DNA of 64,000 nucleotides from Saccharomyces uvarum (taxonomy: Eukaryota; Ascomycota; Saccharomycetes; Saccharomycetales; Saccharomycetaceae). Position numbers and translations under genes: made by a program. The stretch is taken from assembly GCA_947243795.1 (NCBI GenBank), contig OX365936.1, forward strand, positions 186,001 to 250,000, given 5' to 3'. Below are positions 29,036 through 38,290 of the stretch, one piece after another. Each line of letters starts with the position of its first letter. Position 1 is the first letter of the stretch. Below the pieces are notes generated by a model, which saw only the letters and a list, made by a program, of their open reading frames with translations, had not been told where the DNA came from and did not search any database.

Positions 29036-31645
29036 TCAACCGGAACATGATTCACAGGCTTCTGGTGTGGGGGCACTGCAAGCAATCACTTTTTCATTAT
29101 ATATGTCACATTTTTTGTCACCAGAATCCTCTTTAATATTTTCTGTTGGAACCGCAGGGCGAGCTCCGTCTTCCAGTTTCATGTTCGACATACCACTAGA
29201 GACAGAAGATGGTTCGGATGGAACAGGAGATGTTTCCTTGTCATTATCCAAGGTTTCAGCAGCTACTGCTGCGGCCTCCTTATCAGAGAATGTCGTACCA
29301 GTTGGGATATAAACGGGACGATTCAATTCTGCGGTGGATGCAACATGTGTAGCGGCTTGATCGGCAACATCTTGATCAATGGTAAATTGAATGGCTGCAG
29401 AAGCGGCTTGTGTTCTCAAGTAGTACATACCGGTCTTTAGACCCTTCTTCCAACCGTAGAAATGCATACTTGTAATTTTACCCATTGATGGGGATTGTAG
29501 GAAAAGATTCAAGGAGTGGGATTGATCAATGTAAATGGAACGATCAGCAGCCATGTTGATAATAGTCTTTTGAGAGATTTCCCAGACGGTTTTATATAGA
29601 TCTTTCAAGTCTTGAGGAACGTTTGGTAAATCTTTAATTGAACCATTTTGGGTAATCAAATATTGTTTCATACTATCATCCCAAATACCCAGATCGACTA
29701 AATCACGTAGTAAGTATGGATTGACAACTTGGAATTCACCAGATAGGACACGACGAGAGTACATGTTTGAAGTGACCGGTTCGAAACATTCATTGTACCC
29801 AAGAATTTGAGATGTTGAAGCGGTTGGCATTGGGGCCATGGTCAAAGAGTTTCTTAACCCATGTTTCACAATGTCCTTCTTCAAAGTGTCCCAATCCCAC
29901 ATACCAAATGGCTTAGCATTCCACATGTCGAACTGTAAAATACCCTTAGAGGCAGGAGAGCCTTCAAAAGTGGAATATTTACCTTCTTTTTGAGCCAATT
30001 CACAAGAGGCTTCAAGGGTGGCATGATAAATAGTTTCGAAAATTTGTTTATTGAGGATTTGAGCTTTTTCACATTCAAATGGTAAACGCAGCATCATATA
30101 GGTATCGGCCAAACCTTGAACCCCCAGAGCAATAGGTCTATGTCTCATATTAGAGTTTCTGGCCTCTGGCACTGGATAATAGTTACGGTCGATGACTCTA
30201 TTCAAGTTATGAGTGATGACTTTAGCAATATCATGTAAACTTTGGAAATTGTAGGTGGCCGTTTTACCATCCTCTGAAGTCTCGACAAATGCTGGTAGGG
30301 CAATAGAAGCTAAGTTACAAACAGCAGTTTCATCTGGGGAGGAATACTCGACGATTTCGCAACACAAGTTTGACGATTTGATAGTACCCAAGTTTTGCTG
30401 GTTGGTCTTTCTGTTACAGGCGTCCTTGTAGACCATGAATGGTGTACCGGTTTCTGTTTGTGCTTGCAAGATGGCGTACCACACTTTTTGAGCCTTGATG
30501 GTTTTACCACGACCTTCTCTTTCGTAACGGGTATATAGCTCTTCGAATTCTTCACCCCAAACGTCGTCCAAACCTGGAGCAGAGCTTGGTGAAAATAAGG
30601 TCCAGGCCCCATCCTCTTCGACACGCTTCATGAAAAGATCTGGAATCCATAGAGCAGGGAACAAATCTCTTGCACGAATTTCTTCCTTACCATGAGTTTT
30701 TCTGATATCAACAAAGTCGAAGATGTCTGCATGCCATGGTTCCAAGAAAAGAGCAAAGGCACCGGGTCTCTTGTTACCACCTTGGTCCACGTAACGTGCA
30801 GTGTTGTTGAAGACACGGATCATGGGAATCAACCCGTTTGAAGTACCGTTGGTACCTGCAATATAAGAGCCTGTGGAACGAATGTTGTTGATATGAAGAC
30901 CAACACCACCTGCAGTCTTGGAAATCATGGCACACTCTTTCAAAGTGTCGTAAATACCTTCGATGGAGTCGTCCTTCATGGCAATCAGGAAACAAGAAGA
31001 CATTTGAGGGTGTGGCGTACCGGCATTAAATAGAGTGGGGGAAGCGTGGGTGAAGTATCTCAATGACATCAAGTTGTAAGTCTTCAGCACGGACTCGATA
31101 TCGCTACCATGGATACCTAGGGCCACACGCATGACCAGATGTTGGGGACGTTCGGCCACTTCACCGTCTAGTCTTAGCAAGTAGGAACGTTCCAGAGTCT
31201 TAAACCCAAAATAGGTGTACTTGAAATCTCTGTCGTACACGATGGCCGAGTTCAGCGTATCCTTATTTTCCATGACAATATTGTAGACTTCGTCCGAAAT
31301 CATGGGGGCAAGCTTCCCCGTGGCAGGGTTGACCCAGTCGTGCAAGTCCTCAATGACCTTGGAGAACTGCTTTGTGGTCTGCTTATGTAAATTGGAGATG
31401 GCAATTCTGGCGGCCAACGTGGCGTAATCTGGGTGCACCGTGGTCATGTATGCACATGTCTCGGCAGCCAGGTTGTCCAGTTCGACGGTGGTGACACCGG
31501 AGTACACACCGGAGATAATACGTTGGGTGACCTTAACAGCGTCGATACGGTTGGGATCCAGCCCGTATGACAAACGGGTGATACGGGAGGTGATTTTATC
31601 GAATTGCACGGGCTCTTGGCGACCGTCTCTCTTAATAACGAACAT
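29036..31645 (-). CDS. RNR3: Ribonucleotide reductase large subunit, damage-inducible isoform
   Basis: The 869-residue R1 protein has an N-terminal ATP cone (about 1-92, [16 protein letters not shown]), the 10-stranded barrel with the active-site Cys in NLCCEIVE, the [16 protein letters not shown] block, the Tyr-containing [10 protein letters not shown] region and a C-terminal redox pair CESC (864-867). It reduces ribonucleoside diphosphates to deoxy forms together with Rnr2/Rnr4. Position and length identify RNR3 rather than RNR1 (888 aa). The promoter has three X boxes for the Crt1/Rfx1 repressor and an MCB, consistent with strong induction by DNA damage. Confidence 0.97.
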   Translation of the reverse strand: MFVIKRDGRQEPVQFDKITSRITRLSYGLDPNRIDAVKVTQRIISGVYSGVTTVELDNLAAETCAYMTTVHPDYATLAARIAISNLHKQTTKQFSKVIEDLHDWVNPATGKLAPMISDEVYNIVMENKDTLNSAIVYDRDFKYTYFGFKTLERSYLLRLDGEVAERPQHLVMRVALGIHGSDIESVLKTYNLMSLRYFTHASPTLFNAGTPHPQMSSCFLIAMKDDSIEGIYDTLKECAMISKTAGGVGLHINNIRSTGSYIAGTNGTSNGLIPMIRVFNNTARYVDQGGNKRPGAFALFLEPWHADIFDFVDIRKTHGKEEIRARDLFPALWIPDLFMKRVEEDGAWTLFSPSSAPGLDDVWGEEFEELYTRYEREGRGKTIKAQKVWYAILQAQTETGTPFMVYKDACNRKTNQQNLGTIKSSNLCCEIVEYSSPDETAVCNLASIALPAFVETSEDGKTATYNFQSLHDIAKVITHNLNRVIDRNYYPVPEARNSNMRHRPIALGVQGLADTYMMLRLPFECEKAQILNKQIFETIYHATLEASCELAQKEGKYSTFEGSPASKGILQFDMWNAKPFGMWDWDTLKKDIVKHGLRNSLTMAPMPTASTSQILGYNECFEPVTSNMYSRRVLSGEFQVVNPYLLRDLVDLGIWDDSMKQYLITQNGSIKDLPNVPQDLKDLYKTVWEISQKTIINMAADRSIYIDQSHSLNLFLQSPSMGKITSMHFYGWKKGLKTGMYYLRTQAASAAIQFTIDQDVADQAATHVASTAELNRPVYIPTGTTFSDKEAAAVAAETLDNDKETSPVPSEPSSVSSGMSNMKLEDGARPAVPTENIKEDSGDKKCDIYNEKVIACSAPTPEACESCSG

Positions 31646-31832
31646 CTATGTGGCAGTGGTGTTTGAGCTGTGGCTGTTGTTCTTGTTCTTGTTGCTTGGG
31701 TTACTGTTAAAACTCCAGAAATGAGATGAGGGAAAGGCAAGGAAGAAGGCAAAAGAAGGCAAAAGCGCTACGTTTATATACGTTTGCAGAAGAACACGAA
31801 ACAATGAGAAACACGTCAACTCGAAATACAAA

Positions 31833-31838
31833 ACGCGT
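31833..31838. promoter_or_regulatory. MCB element (ACGCGT) in the RNR3 promoter
   Basis: An exact Mlu I cell-cycle box about 190 bp upstream of RNR3, next to AGCAC short tandem repeats (about 31840-31863). MBF binding would couple expression to S phase; inferred from the motif. Confidence 0.5.
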
Positions 31839-31941
31839 CAGCACAGCACAGCACAGAGCAGCACAGTAAGTACAGTACAGAACCACACCATGAAACACAA
31901 TAGGCCATTTATTATTCTTTTCCCATCCTGTCGTTTGACCC

Positions 31942-31954
31942 TCGCCATGGCAAC
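31942..31954 (+). promoter_or_regulatory. Strong X box (TCGCCATGGCAAC), Crt1/Rfx1 site
   Basis: A near-ideal RFX-type X box with palindromic centre, about 300 bp upstream of RNR3. Crt1 bound here recruits Ssn6-Tup1 to repress RNR genes; DNA damage signalling through Dun1 relieves this. Confidence 0.88.
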
Positions 31955-31988
31955 CACTTTTTGCCTGTTTGAGCGGCGGCCAGGTGCC

Positions 31989-32002
31989 GTTGCCGCGACA
32001 AC
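31989..32002. promoter_or_regulatory. Weak X box (GTTGCCGCGACAAC)
   Basis: The second RFX-type half-site pair, 47 bp from the strong X box. It has the GTTGC...GACAAC inverted arrangement with an altered centre, as in the weak X boxes of RNR promoters. Confidence 0.65.
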
Positions 32003-32040
32003 TGCGAAAAAAATGAGAACAAAGAACAACGGCACGCCAT

Positions 32041-32054
32041 GTTGCTGGGACAAC
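32041..32054. promoter_or_regulatory. Weak X box (GTTGCTGGGACAAC)
   Basis: The third RFX-type element, 52 bp beyond the second. Together the three form a regularly spaced array in the 591-bp RNR3-FIS1 gap. The FIS1-proximal end of the gap (about 32195-32231) is a GTAT/GTAC microsatellite. Confidence 0.65.
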
Positions 32055-32236
32055 CGCAGACAGATAACTGGGCTTTTTTTACTGCTTTAGGAAAAGCAGC
32101 AGCCAAGAACGAGCGAGGGCTTCCTCTGTTGCTGGTGTAGACCACACCGGGCTTTTTTCTCCCGCTGAAAGTTATATGTTATGTGTTTACGCGTGTGTAT
32201 GTATGTATGTATTATACCTACGTACGTATGTGTTTG

Positions 32237-32704
32237 TTACCTTCTTTTATTCCTTAGGAAGAAGCTGGCTACGGCCACAGCGCCTGCCAGCACGCCTCCT
32301 GCGACGACGACGCCCTTGAGGGTTTCCTTCTGGATCTTGTCCTCAACCATGCTCTTCAACGCACCCACCTGCTTGTTGTTATGCTCGTGTTCGTAGAGCG
32401 TGTCTACGTATCGCTTGGCCATAGAGTACTCGCCCAGCTTGTAGCAGCCGATCGTCAGGTAGTATAAGCACTCCCGTCTGCGGGACTCGGCCTCCTTGTA
32501 GATATCCGTGAGGATCTTCACGCCGAGCCGTTCATCGTTCACGTCAGTGGACTTGATCAGGCCCCATGAGTAGTTGAACCTTGACTGGATAGTCGCGGTG
32601 GGGCCCCCCTCGGAGACCACCTGCTGGCGCAGTATCTCCAGTTGCTGGGGGTATAGCGGTTCGTATGCGTCCTTTAGCGTTGGCCAAAAATCGATCTTCG
32701 TCAT
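32237..32704 (-). CDS. FIS1: Fis1, tail-anchored mitochondrial and peroxisomal fission factor
   Basis: The 155-residue protein has the S. cerevisiae length. An N-terminal arm is followed by a TPR-like helical bundle (about 30-125, with the SRRRECLYYLTIGCYKLGEY block). A C-terminal membrane anchor (about 130-150, GVVVAGGVLAGAVAVASFFL) and a short basic tail (RNKRR) complete it. Fis1 recruits Mdv1/Caf4 and Dnm1 to the outer membrane. The gene is noticeably G+C rich for yeast. Divergent from EFM4 across 235 bp. Confidence 0.96.
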   Translation of the reverse strand: MTKIDFWPTLKDAYEPLYPQQLEILRQQVVSEGGPTATIQSRFNYSWGLIKSTDVNDERLGVKILTDIYKEAESRRRECLYYLTIGCYKLGEYSMAKRYVDTLYEHEHNNKQVGALKSMVEDKIQKETLKGVVVAGGVLAGAVAVASFFLRNKRR

Positions 32705-32939
32705 TCTTGTGTTGTGTTCTGGTAGTTCTGCTTCCGATCTTCTATTTATGTGTCGCCAGCTCGTTATATATGGAAACTCTTGCGCAGAGTAACGGCAACT
32801 TCGCCTTGAAAGGGGCCCGCTCTGCGGCGTCCAGCGTAAAGGCGGAAAATATATTGGTTCAAGAAAGATGTGAAAAAAATCGATGAGCTTGGTTCTCGAG
32901 CACGCAGCGTGAAACGAGATCGAGTGAGATACAGGCTAG

Positions 32940-33629
32940 ATGCAGGACACCGCAGGATTGAGTACCTCGAAACTGGGGACGAAGAAGTACTGGGATGAAT
33001 TGTATGCCTTAGAGCTGGAGAATTTTAAGCAGAACCCGCAAGATACGGGAGACTGTTGGTTCAGCGATAGCGATGCGGAACAGAAGATGATCGATTTCAT
33101 GGTGGACAACATCGGTGCGCACAGAATTACCGAGGATGCGTCCGTTGTGGACTTGGGTACCGGGAATGGCCACTTGCTGTTCGAGCTGCATGAGACAGAA
33201 TTCCAGGGGAAGCTGGTCGGGATAGACTATTCTGAAGAAAGTGTCAGGCTGGCCACTAACATAGCTGAGGCCACGGGCGTGGACGAGTTCGTCGGTTTCG
33301 AGCAGGCGGACATCTTTAGCCCCGATTGGAGTCCGGGCAAGTTCGACATCGTGCTGGATAAAGGGACCTTGGACGCCATTTCGTTGAGCGGTATGAAGAT
33401 TAACGGCGAACTTGATGTGGTCGAGGTGTATGCCGGGGTGGTGGAAAAAGTCCTGGAAAAAGACGGTGTTTTCTTGATCACGTCTTGTAATTTCACTCAG
33501 GAAGAGCTGGTGCAGATCATAGAGACCAACAACCTGAAAATGTGGAAAACCATAAACTATCCCGTCTTCCAGTTTGGCGGTGTCCAGGGTGCCACTATAT
33601 GTAGTATAGCATTTGTTAAACGAAGCTGA
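32940..33629 (+). CDS. EFM4: Efm4/See1, eEF1A lysine methyltransferase
   Basis: A 229-residue class I SAM-dependent methyltransferase. Motif I is VVDLGTGNGHLLFEL (about 69-83), followed by an acidic strand end (VGIDYS) and the EFM4-family block LDKGTLDAISL. Efm4 methylates a lysine on translation elongation factor eEF1A; it was first described as See1 with a role in vesicle transport. The ATG at 32940 is the first in frame. A PAC-like GATGAG with an A tract lies about 55-70 bp upstream, hinting at ribosome-biogenesis-type regulation. It ends 39 bp from the convergent YRB2. Confidence 0.94.
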   Translation: MQDTAGLSTSKLGTKKYWDELYALELENFKQNPQDTGDCWFSDSDAEQKMIDFMVDNIGAHRITEDASVVDLGTGNGHLLFELHETEFQGKLVGIDYSEESVRLATNIAEATGVDEFVGFEQADIFSPDWSPGKFDIVLDKGTLDAISLSGMKINGELDVVEVYAGVVEKVLEKDGVFLITSCNFTQEELVQIIETNNLKMWKTINYPVFQFGGVQGATICSIAFVKRS

Positions 33630-33635
33630 TCTATT

Positions 33636-33660
33636 TTATTATTATTATTATTATTATTAT
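33636..33660. repeat. (ATT)n microsatellite filling the EFM4-YRB2 gap
   Basis: About eight ATT units followed by a T run make up almost all of the 39-bp gap between two convergent stop codons. Both 3' untranslated regions must overlap the neighbouring gene or end inside the repeat. Confidence 0.9.
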
Positions 33661-33668
33661 TTTTTTAC

Positions 33669-34658
33669 TTACTTAGGAACAGACTTGGCTATAGTGTTAT
33701 ACAATTCGTCCGTGGTCTCCTTCTTACCAGTTTTGATAGCATATTGTGCAGGGTCGCCGTTGTCGTCCAAGGCCAACAGTCTTATGAATTTCTCGCTTTG
33801 CAACGAGCCTGTGAACCCCTTTTGCACGGTGAACCCTTTGACCAATTGAATGTTCAAAATGACTTTCAAGATACCACGAGATCTCATGACTATACGGGTC
33901 TTTTCGTCATCCTTTTTACTTTTGTTAACTTTGATTACACCAACGCCTCTTTCCTTCCAGCCTTCCTCTATCTTGGAGAGCTGGTACAACTTAGCGTTGA
34001 CTTGGTATATGCACTCCTCTGACTCTTCGCCGGATTTGATGTCTTGCTTTTGCAATTTGAGAGGTTTTGCTGCGTCCTGTGGTTCTTCTGACGCCTTTGC
34101 CCGCTGCTCAGATTCGCTGTTGACTTTTTCCTTATCGTCAGCGACTTTCTTTCCGTCTTCGGTGTCATTGTCGTTCTTGCTCTTCAATATGTTGAAGCCG
34201 CTGCCAAACGATAACCCTGAACCAAATGCAAATGGCTTCTTTGTAGTTGCATCAGACGCCGATGAAGACTTGGCGTTGGTTGGTTTCTCGTTCTTAGTGT
34301 CCCCCTTGGAGACACCGAACCCAGTTCCAAAATTAGATGCGGCACCAAAAACAAATTTATCCTTTCTTTCTTCATCTTCAACCTTACCAGCATCTTTAGA
34401 TGATTGTTTGTCAACGGTTTTTGTATCGTCGGTTTTGGTTTTTTTGTGCGAAGATGCCTCTTCCTCGTCCTGCGTCTTCTTTTCGTCATCATCGTTGGAT
34501 TGTTCTGATTTCCCACTCGTTTCTTCCTTCTCTTCATCCTGCGCTTCTTCCCTTGGTCTCTTGGGAGTTTTATCTAGTTCATCAATGGTTTCCTCAACCG
34601 CAGCTTGCTCCGCCTTAGGCTTTTCATTCACTACACTATCAATCTTGGACTCGCTCAT
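33669..34658 (-). CDS. YRB2: Yrb2, nuclear Ran-binding protein for export
   Basis: The 329-residue protein (S. cerevisiae 327) has a charged N-terminal half rich in Glu, Asp, Lys and Ser (1-115). Nucleoporin-like FG motifs follow (KFVFGAASNFGTGFGV and KPFAFGSGLSFGSGF, about 100-160). A C-terminal Ran-binding domain (about 205-329) carries the GWKERGVGVIKV and RIVMRSRGILKV blocks. Yrb2 is the RanBP3-type cofactor that helps Crm1 cargo loading and export in the nucleus. A long antisense open frame over the charged region is a codon-composition artefact. Confidence 0.95.
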   Translation of the reverse strand: MSESKIDSVVNEKPKAEQAAVEETIDELDKTPKRPREEAQDEEKEETSGKSEQSNDDDEKKTQDEEEASSHKKTKTDDTKTVDKQSSKDAGKVEDEERKDKFVFGAASNFGTGFGVSKGDTKNEKPTNAKSSSASDATTKKPFAFGSGLSFGSGFNILKSKNDNDTEDGKKVADDKEKVNSESEQRAKASEEPQDAAKPLKLQKQDIKSGEESEECIYQVNAKLYQLSKIEEGWKERGVGVIKVNKSKKDDEKTRIVMRSRGILKVILNIQLVKGFTVQKGFTGSLQSEKFIRLLALDDNGDPAQYAIKTGKKETTDELYNTIAKSVPK

Positions 34659-34908
34659 ACTTCAAATAATGCGTGTACGTGTGCTGTCCTCTTCAGAGAT
34701 TTGTCTATTTGACGTCCTGCCTTTGCATTAGATGGAACTTTACAATTTTTAAGTATTAATTTCGATCTCGCTAAGCAATACCGATTCTTGAAAAACTCAG
34801 AAAAAAATAATTCAGCCAGTAAGACAAATAGATGTAGATTACGAATGGGTTCCTTAATATTTTTTGTATATAGATATGTGAGTATATACTTGCCTGTGTT
34901 GCGTAGTA

Positions 34909-35373
34909 TCATACAGTTCTTCTATCCGATATATAATGAACGATGGGCGTGACACCGCTGACTTGGGTGATTTTTTCCAACCAAGCAAGCAAGATACCAC
35001 CTTGTTTCTGGCCCTGAGGTACGGACATCCCCTTATACAGATACTTCACCAATATGTCCTTCTGAGCATCGTTCAAAGTCTTGACCATGTTACCAATATC
35101 GGCCTGTCTGACCTGTGTCAATGCTTCAAGCACGCTTACGAAATATTGTTCCTTTGTCGCAGCGTCCGCACTGTATGGCGGGTCGGTTGTGAGTAATTGA
35201 ACGGCCCCCGTAGAGTCTCCGCTCGTGGCCAGCGAACGCAATTGATTCATTCGAGGTTGTAATTCTTGTAATGTAACGATGGTTGGGTATGGTGGCACCA
35301 GATCAGCAGCAGTCAGCCTACCGCTTTCCGGGTCAAATGCATCGATGTCAATTCTCCTCCAGTCAGCTTCCAT
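34909..35373 (-). CDS. ARC15: Arc15, ARPC5 subunit of the Arp2/3 complex
   Basis: A 154-residue protein from the ATG at 35373 (MEADWRRIDIDAF); the frame extends four codons upstream to a TTG. Family blocks include DIDAFDPESGRLTAAD, LLTTDPPYS, KYLYKGM and LAWLEK. ARPC5 bridges Arp2 to the rest of the Arp2/3 complex, which nucleates branched actin at cortical patches. Length equals S. cerevisiae Arc15. A Reb1 core (CGGGTAA, 35528-35534) lies about 155 bp upstream. Confidence 0.96.
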   Translation of the reverse strand: MEADWRRIDIDAFDPESGRLTAADLVPPYPTIVTLQELQPRMNQLRSLATSGDSTGAVQLLTTDPPYSADAATKEQYFVSVLEALTQVRQADIGNMVKTLNDAQKDILVKYLYKGMSVPQGQKQGGILLAWLEKITQVSGVTPIVHYISDRRTV

Positions 35374-35559
35374 TGTTTCGGTCAAACGTCTGTTGTGCGG
35401 TGAATGTTTCGCTGTTCTCCTTTTGATTCAAACACCACTGTGCTAAAAGCTGTTTTTCTCTTGCATGTCGTTTCGTTATAGGGGCAAAGCCAAGGAAGGG
35501 AAAAAAGCGTGCGAAATAGCAAAGGTGCGGGTAAGCAGAGAAAAACAACCAAGTAGCAT

Positions 35560-36474
35560 TCAATAGTCTGGTACTTCTTTGGCAGCTGGCTGGGACTCTC
35601 TTGTCCTTGAGTTTCTGGATTTGTATACCGAAGCAACCGCAGGGATGGGGATGGGGGCGGTTGCGGTTGCGGCAAGCAGGGGCCGGTGGGTGTGATATCT
35701 TGTGTCCGGGGTGGCACTGTTGTATCTATCCGGATTGTACGTGGAGGAAGGAGGCTCCCTGCGTGGGGGCCTCGGAGCGTGGATCCTCTCCATGGGAGCC
35801 GCGACGCTTGCGGTTGCGAACCTTCCTGGGAGCCTGCTCTCTCTGTGAGAGTAGCCTCTCCCACCGAGGCCACCGCCCAACCTTCTTGGCTTGAAGTATT
35901 TGACGGTTCTGCCTCTTTCTATATCGACTATGCAGACCTTGTCTTTGATTTGGATGCCCCTGTGCACGCCGATTTCCTTGAATGCCATCTTGCTGCTAAT
36001 GGGGTCCTTGAATACTATGAAGGCATAGCCTTTATTTTGCTGGGTGGTCTTGTCTTTGACTATTCTGATTCTCTCAATTTCTCCAAACTTGGCGAAATGC
36101 TTTTGCAATTCGATTTCGTTGAGATCGTACGGTAATCTTCCAATGAATATCGTTTTGTAGGGATCCGTGTCCTTAATGTGAGGGTCTGCGTTCGGGTTCC
36201 AGCCTTGCAATCTCTGATCTATCAATTGGGAGTTTTTGGTTTTGGCGAGCTTGACATCTTCGTACTCTTGCAGGTGGTTGTTGGGGGTGCCCTGAGGAAA
36301 CTCCTCCATATAGTTTCTCAAAGGGGTGGATAGTAAATTGGCAACGCCAGTAATATTTGGGTTTGTTTGCCTTTTCGCATATGGGTAATCCGTTAGCCTC
36401 TTGTAAGGCAAAGGCGGCTTTGGTCTGAAAAGCCTCGACACGTCGTCTGGATACTTGGATAAATTATAACTCAT
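35560..36474 (-). CDS. SNP1: Snp1, U1 snRNP 70K homologue
   Basis: The 304-residue protein (S. cerevisiae 300) has the U1-70K N-terminal region (1-100) that contacts Smd3 and Prp39-type partners. An RRM at about 106-185 has RNP2 (IFIGRL) and RNP1 (KGYAFIVF), and a C-terminal Arg/Gly/Pro-rich tail follows. It binds stem-loop I of U1 snRNA for 5' splice-site recognition. The tail-coding DNA is G+C rich and gives long antisense frames with no protein-like features. Start codon ATG at 36474. Confidence 0.96.
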   Translation of the reverse strand: MSYNLSKYPDDVSRLFRPKPPLPYKRLTDYPYAKRQTNPNITGVANLLSTPLRNYMEEFPQGTPNNHLQEYEDVKLAKTKNSQLIDQRLQGWNPNADPHIKDTDPYKTIFIGRLPYDLNEIELQKHFAKFGEIERIRIVKDKTTQQNKGYAFIVFKDPISSKMAFKEIGVHRGIQIKDKVCIVDIERGRTVKYFKPRRLGGGLGGRGYSHRESRLPGRFATASVAAPMERIHAPRPPRREPPSSTYNPDRYNSATPDTRYHTHRPLLAATATAPIPIPAVASVYKSRNSRTRESQPAAKEVPDY

Positions 36475-36948
36475 CGGGATCGGCGTACTTGGTTACTTGC
36501 GTGGCTTCTTTCTACGGTTTCGCTAGTCGATGCCTAAGCGTGTGCCATTTTATTTTTTTTTCGTATATTTGATTTTTTTTTTTTCCCGAAAGGCGCATAT
36601 ACAATAGATAGAGCTAAAAATATCGTCTATGGGGGAAACAAGTTGGAAAGAAACAGAGAAAGAGAGGTATTGTGAACGCTTTAAGTAGTCTTTTAAACTC
36701 TTGTACGTGTGCTGGTGCATATTTCGGCAGCCACAGCGAAGAACGGCCTGTTTTTTTGTTTTTTTCTATTCTCACTGTTTTTAAGAGAAGGTAGCACAGT
36801 GAAGACAAAATATTAAAAAAAAATACATATATAGAGATACGTCAATGTACACAAAAACATACATATATATATAGATTCTCTTTTTTGTCTTGTTACATGT
36901 CATTAATCCATAAAAATTTCGTTAATTCATAAAAGCAGGCCTCTGCGG
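36475..36948. other. SNP1 promoter and RGI2 3' region
   Basis: A 474-bp gap with strong T tracts at about 36550-36590 (SNP1 promoter) and AT-rich 3' sequence. Short frames only; the longest (64 codons, minus, from 36808) lacks family features. As I remember it, the S. cerevisiae interval is longer and hosts YIL060W, YIL059C and YIL058W; none is evident here. Confidence 0.5.
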
Positions 36949-37443
36949 CTAGATCAGTGATTGCACGGGCTCTGTCTTGTAGTCGACATCCACCATGGCA
37001 CCGTCATGGTTGCACGTGACTTCGACCGAGACCTTGAATTTCTTGGCGTTGAGCTCTGTTTCTTCGCCGTAGTTCCAGATGATCTTATCAAACGACTCCT
37101 GCTTCTTCTTGTCGTGGAACTTCAATTCGGGCTTGTTAATGGCAGTCTTGATGTCCATGAGCAAGTGCTTCTCCACATGCTGGTGCAGGTGGCGCACGAA
37201 CTTCTTGGAGTGCGAATTGGCGGTCTCCTTGATCTTTTCAGGGTCGTCATGCGCGTCATGCAACACAAATGGCGGATAGTACTTCAATTGGCAGTGGACA
37301 TGGTCGAATTCCTGGTCCTCCGTCTCGTTCTTCAAGTAAGTTTCAAAATCGTGCATGTCTTCAAAAACCTTTAGAGACTCGCCGCTTTTCGTGGTGATAG
37401 TAGACATCTTGGGGCCCTTTGCCTTCTTGTCTTTTTTCACCAT
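36949..37443 (-). CDS. RGI2: Rgi2, respiratory growth induced protein
   Basis: The 164-residue protein matches the Rgi1/Rgi2 family in length and sequence (KDKKAKGPKMSTITTKSGES at the N-terminus, then the KYYPPFVLHDAHDDPEKIKE block and the VSVEVTCNHDGAMVDVDY C-terminus). The family is specific to yeasts, cytosolic, and induced on non-fermentable carbon; its molecular function is unknown, with a role in energy metabolism under respiration. Upstream Mig1-like and CCAAT motifs fit glucose repression. Start codon ATG at 37443. Confidence 0.95.
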   Translation of the reverse strand: MVKKDKKAKGPKMSTITTKSGESLKVFEDMHDFETYLKNETEDQEFDHVHCQLKYYPPFVLHDAHDDPEKIKETANSHSKKFVRHLHQHVEKHLLMDIKTAINKPELKFHDKKKQESFDKIIWNYGEETELNAKKFKVSVEVTCNHDGAMVDVDYKTEPVQSLI

Positions 37444-37690
37444 TACTGCTGTTTAGAGTACTTTGTTATATATTGTGCGTTGCTGTGCTGCTCTTGAGTG
37501 CGTGTAGAAAGATGAATGCGCCAAGATCTACCTTTCTGATGATGATATGCGAAGGGCGAGAAAGAAAACAAAACAGAGAACACCAATATGGAACTAAACT
37601 CGCGATAACAAAGATTATATACGCATCTATTCACCGCCACTTCCAAGGACAAGCAAGACCAAGGAAAATACCCCAACCGCCATTACCTGG

Positions 37691-37709
37691 CCAATGGGGT
37701 TGACCCCGC
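37691..37709. promoter_or_regulatory. CCAAT box and Mig1-like GC boxes upstream of RGI2
   Basis: CCAAT (37691-37695), then a small palindrome GGGGT-TG-ACCCC (37696-37707) overlapping CCCCGC (37704-37709), about 250-265 bp upstream of RGI2. This combination suits Hap2/3/4/5 activation and Mig1 repression of a respiratory gene. Motif-level inference only. Confidence 0.4.
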
Positions 37710-37863
37710 ACAGTCATTCCGCCCCTTTGTCTTCGTCGTTCAGCCGTATAGCCGCGCAGCCTCGCCCACAGCAAGCCAGATCAGACCAGACCAGTCTGCC
37801 ATTGCACCCGCGACGGCAAGCATTGAAGTGCATCCGGAAATCAATGATACTGATAGTATATTA

Positions 37864-37945
37864 GGCACTATGGCCGAGTGGTTAAGGCGACAGACTTGAA
37901 ATCTGTTGGGCTCTGCCCGCGCTGGTTCAAATCCTGCTGGTGTCG
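37864..37945 (+). tRNA. tRNA-Ser with anticodon UGA
   Basis: An 82-nt gene with a class II (long variable arm) cloverleaf. The acceptor stem GGCACTA pairs with TGGTGTC, followed by discriminator G. The A box is TGGCCGAGTGG and the anticodon loop CTTGAAA reads UGA. The variable arm lies around GGGCTCTGCCCGC, and the B box is GGTTCAAATCC. No intron is present. It decodes UCA serine codons. It corresponds to tS(UGA) between RGI2 and VHR1 in S. cerevisiae. No LTR was found nearby, although tRNA genes are common Ty targets. Confidence 0.97.
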
Positions 37946-37951
37946 TTATTG

Positions 37952-37958
37952 TTTTTTT
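37952..37958 (+). terminator. Pol III terminator of the tRNA-Ser gene
   Basis: A run of seven T residues starting 7 nt after the mature tRNA end, the usual RNA polymerase III stop signal. Confidence 0.9.
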
Positions 37959-38065
37959 GCTCGTTGTTCGCTGCTGCTGCTGCCTTCCGCTGCCCCTGAA
38001 GGCATGGTTCGTAGGTTAACCCGCGCACCGAAGGCGACGCCGCGGTTGCAATTTTCACATGTGCC

Positions 38066-38089
38066 GCGGACTACCCTTCGGTAGTCCGC
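38066..38089. repeat. Perfect 10-bp hairpin with 4-nt loop
   Basis: GCGGACTACC (38066-38075), a CTTC loop and GGTAGTCCGC (38080-38089). This is the first and strongest of four inverted repeats within 254 bp, about 120 bp downstream of the tRNA gene. Confidence 0.9.
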
Positions 38090-38222
38090 TTATGTCCGTA
38101 CCGAAGCGGTCTTCGCGCGGAGGAAATCAGAAAGCCGCGGGCAGCGCCAGCGCGACACAAGAGTCATTCATTATGCACGCACACAGCGACTCCTGCGGGG
38201 CCGGGGATAAGTGGATCGCGTC

Positions 38223-38246
38223 GCATTCCGCGGAACGTCGGAATGC
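38223..38246. repeat. Inverted repeat GCATTCCG/CGGAATGC around a PDRE-like palindrome
   Basis: 8-bp arms at 38223-38230 and 38239-38246 with an 8-nt spacer. The left arm overlaps the palindrome TTCCGCGGAA (38226-38235), identical to the Pdr1/3-type element upstream of RCI37. Confidence 0.85.
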
Positions 38247-38256
38247 CGAGCAAATG

Positions 38257-38277
38257 GCCGCCCTGAGAACGGGCGGC
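38257..38277. repeat. Inverted repeat GCCGCCC/GGGCGGC
   Basis: 7-bp perfect arms (38257-38263 and 38271-38277) with a 7-nt loop; third member of the cluster. Confidence 0.85.
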
Positions 38278-38290
38278 GGGCGGGTAGCAA

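Noticed and set aside
33850-34731. 293-codon frame antisense to YRB2
   Set aside because: A Ser/Phe-rich shadow of the acidic Glu/Asp/Lys coding strand of YRB2.
37700-38060. Search for Ty LTR sequences next to tRNA-Ser
   Set aside because: No TGTTG...CAACA-type ends or recognisable LTR body were seen by eye; an alignment-based search could still find degraded pieces.
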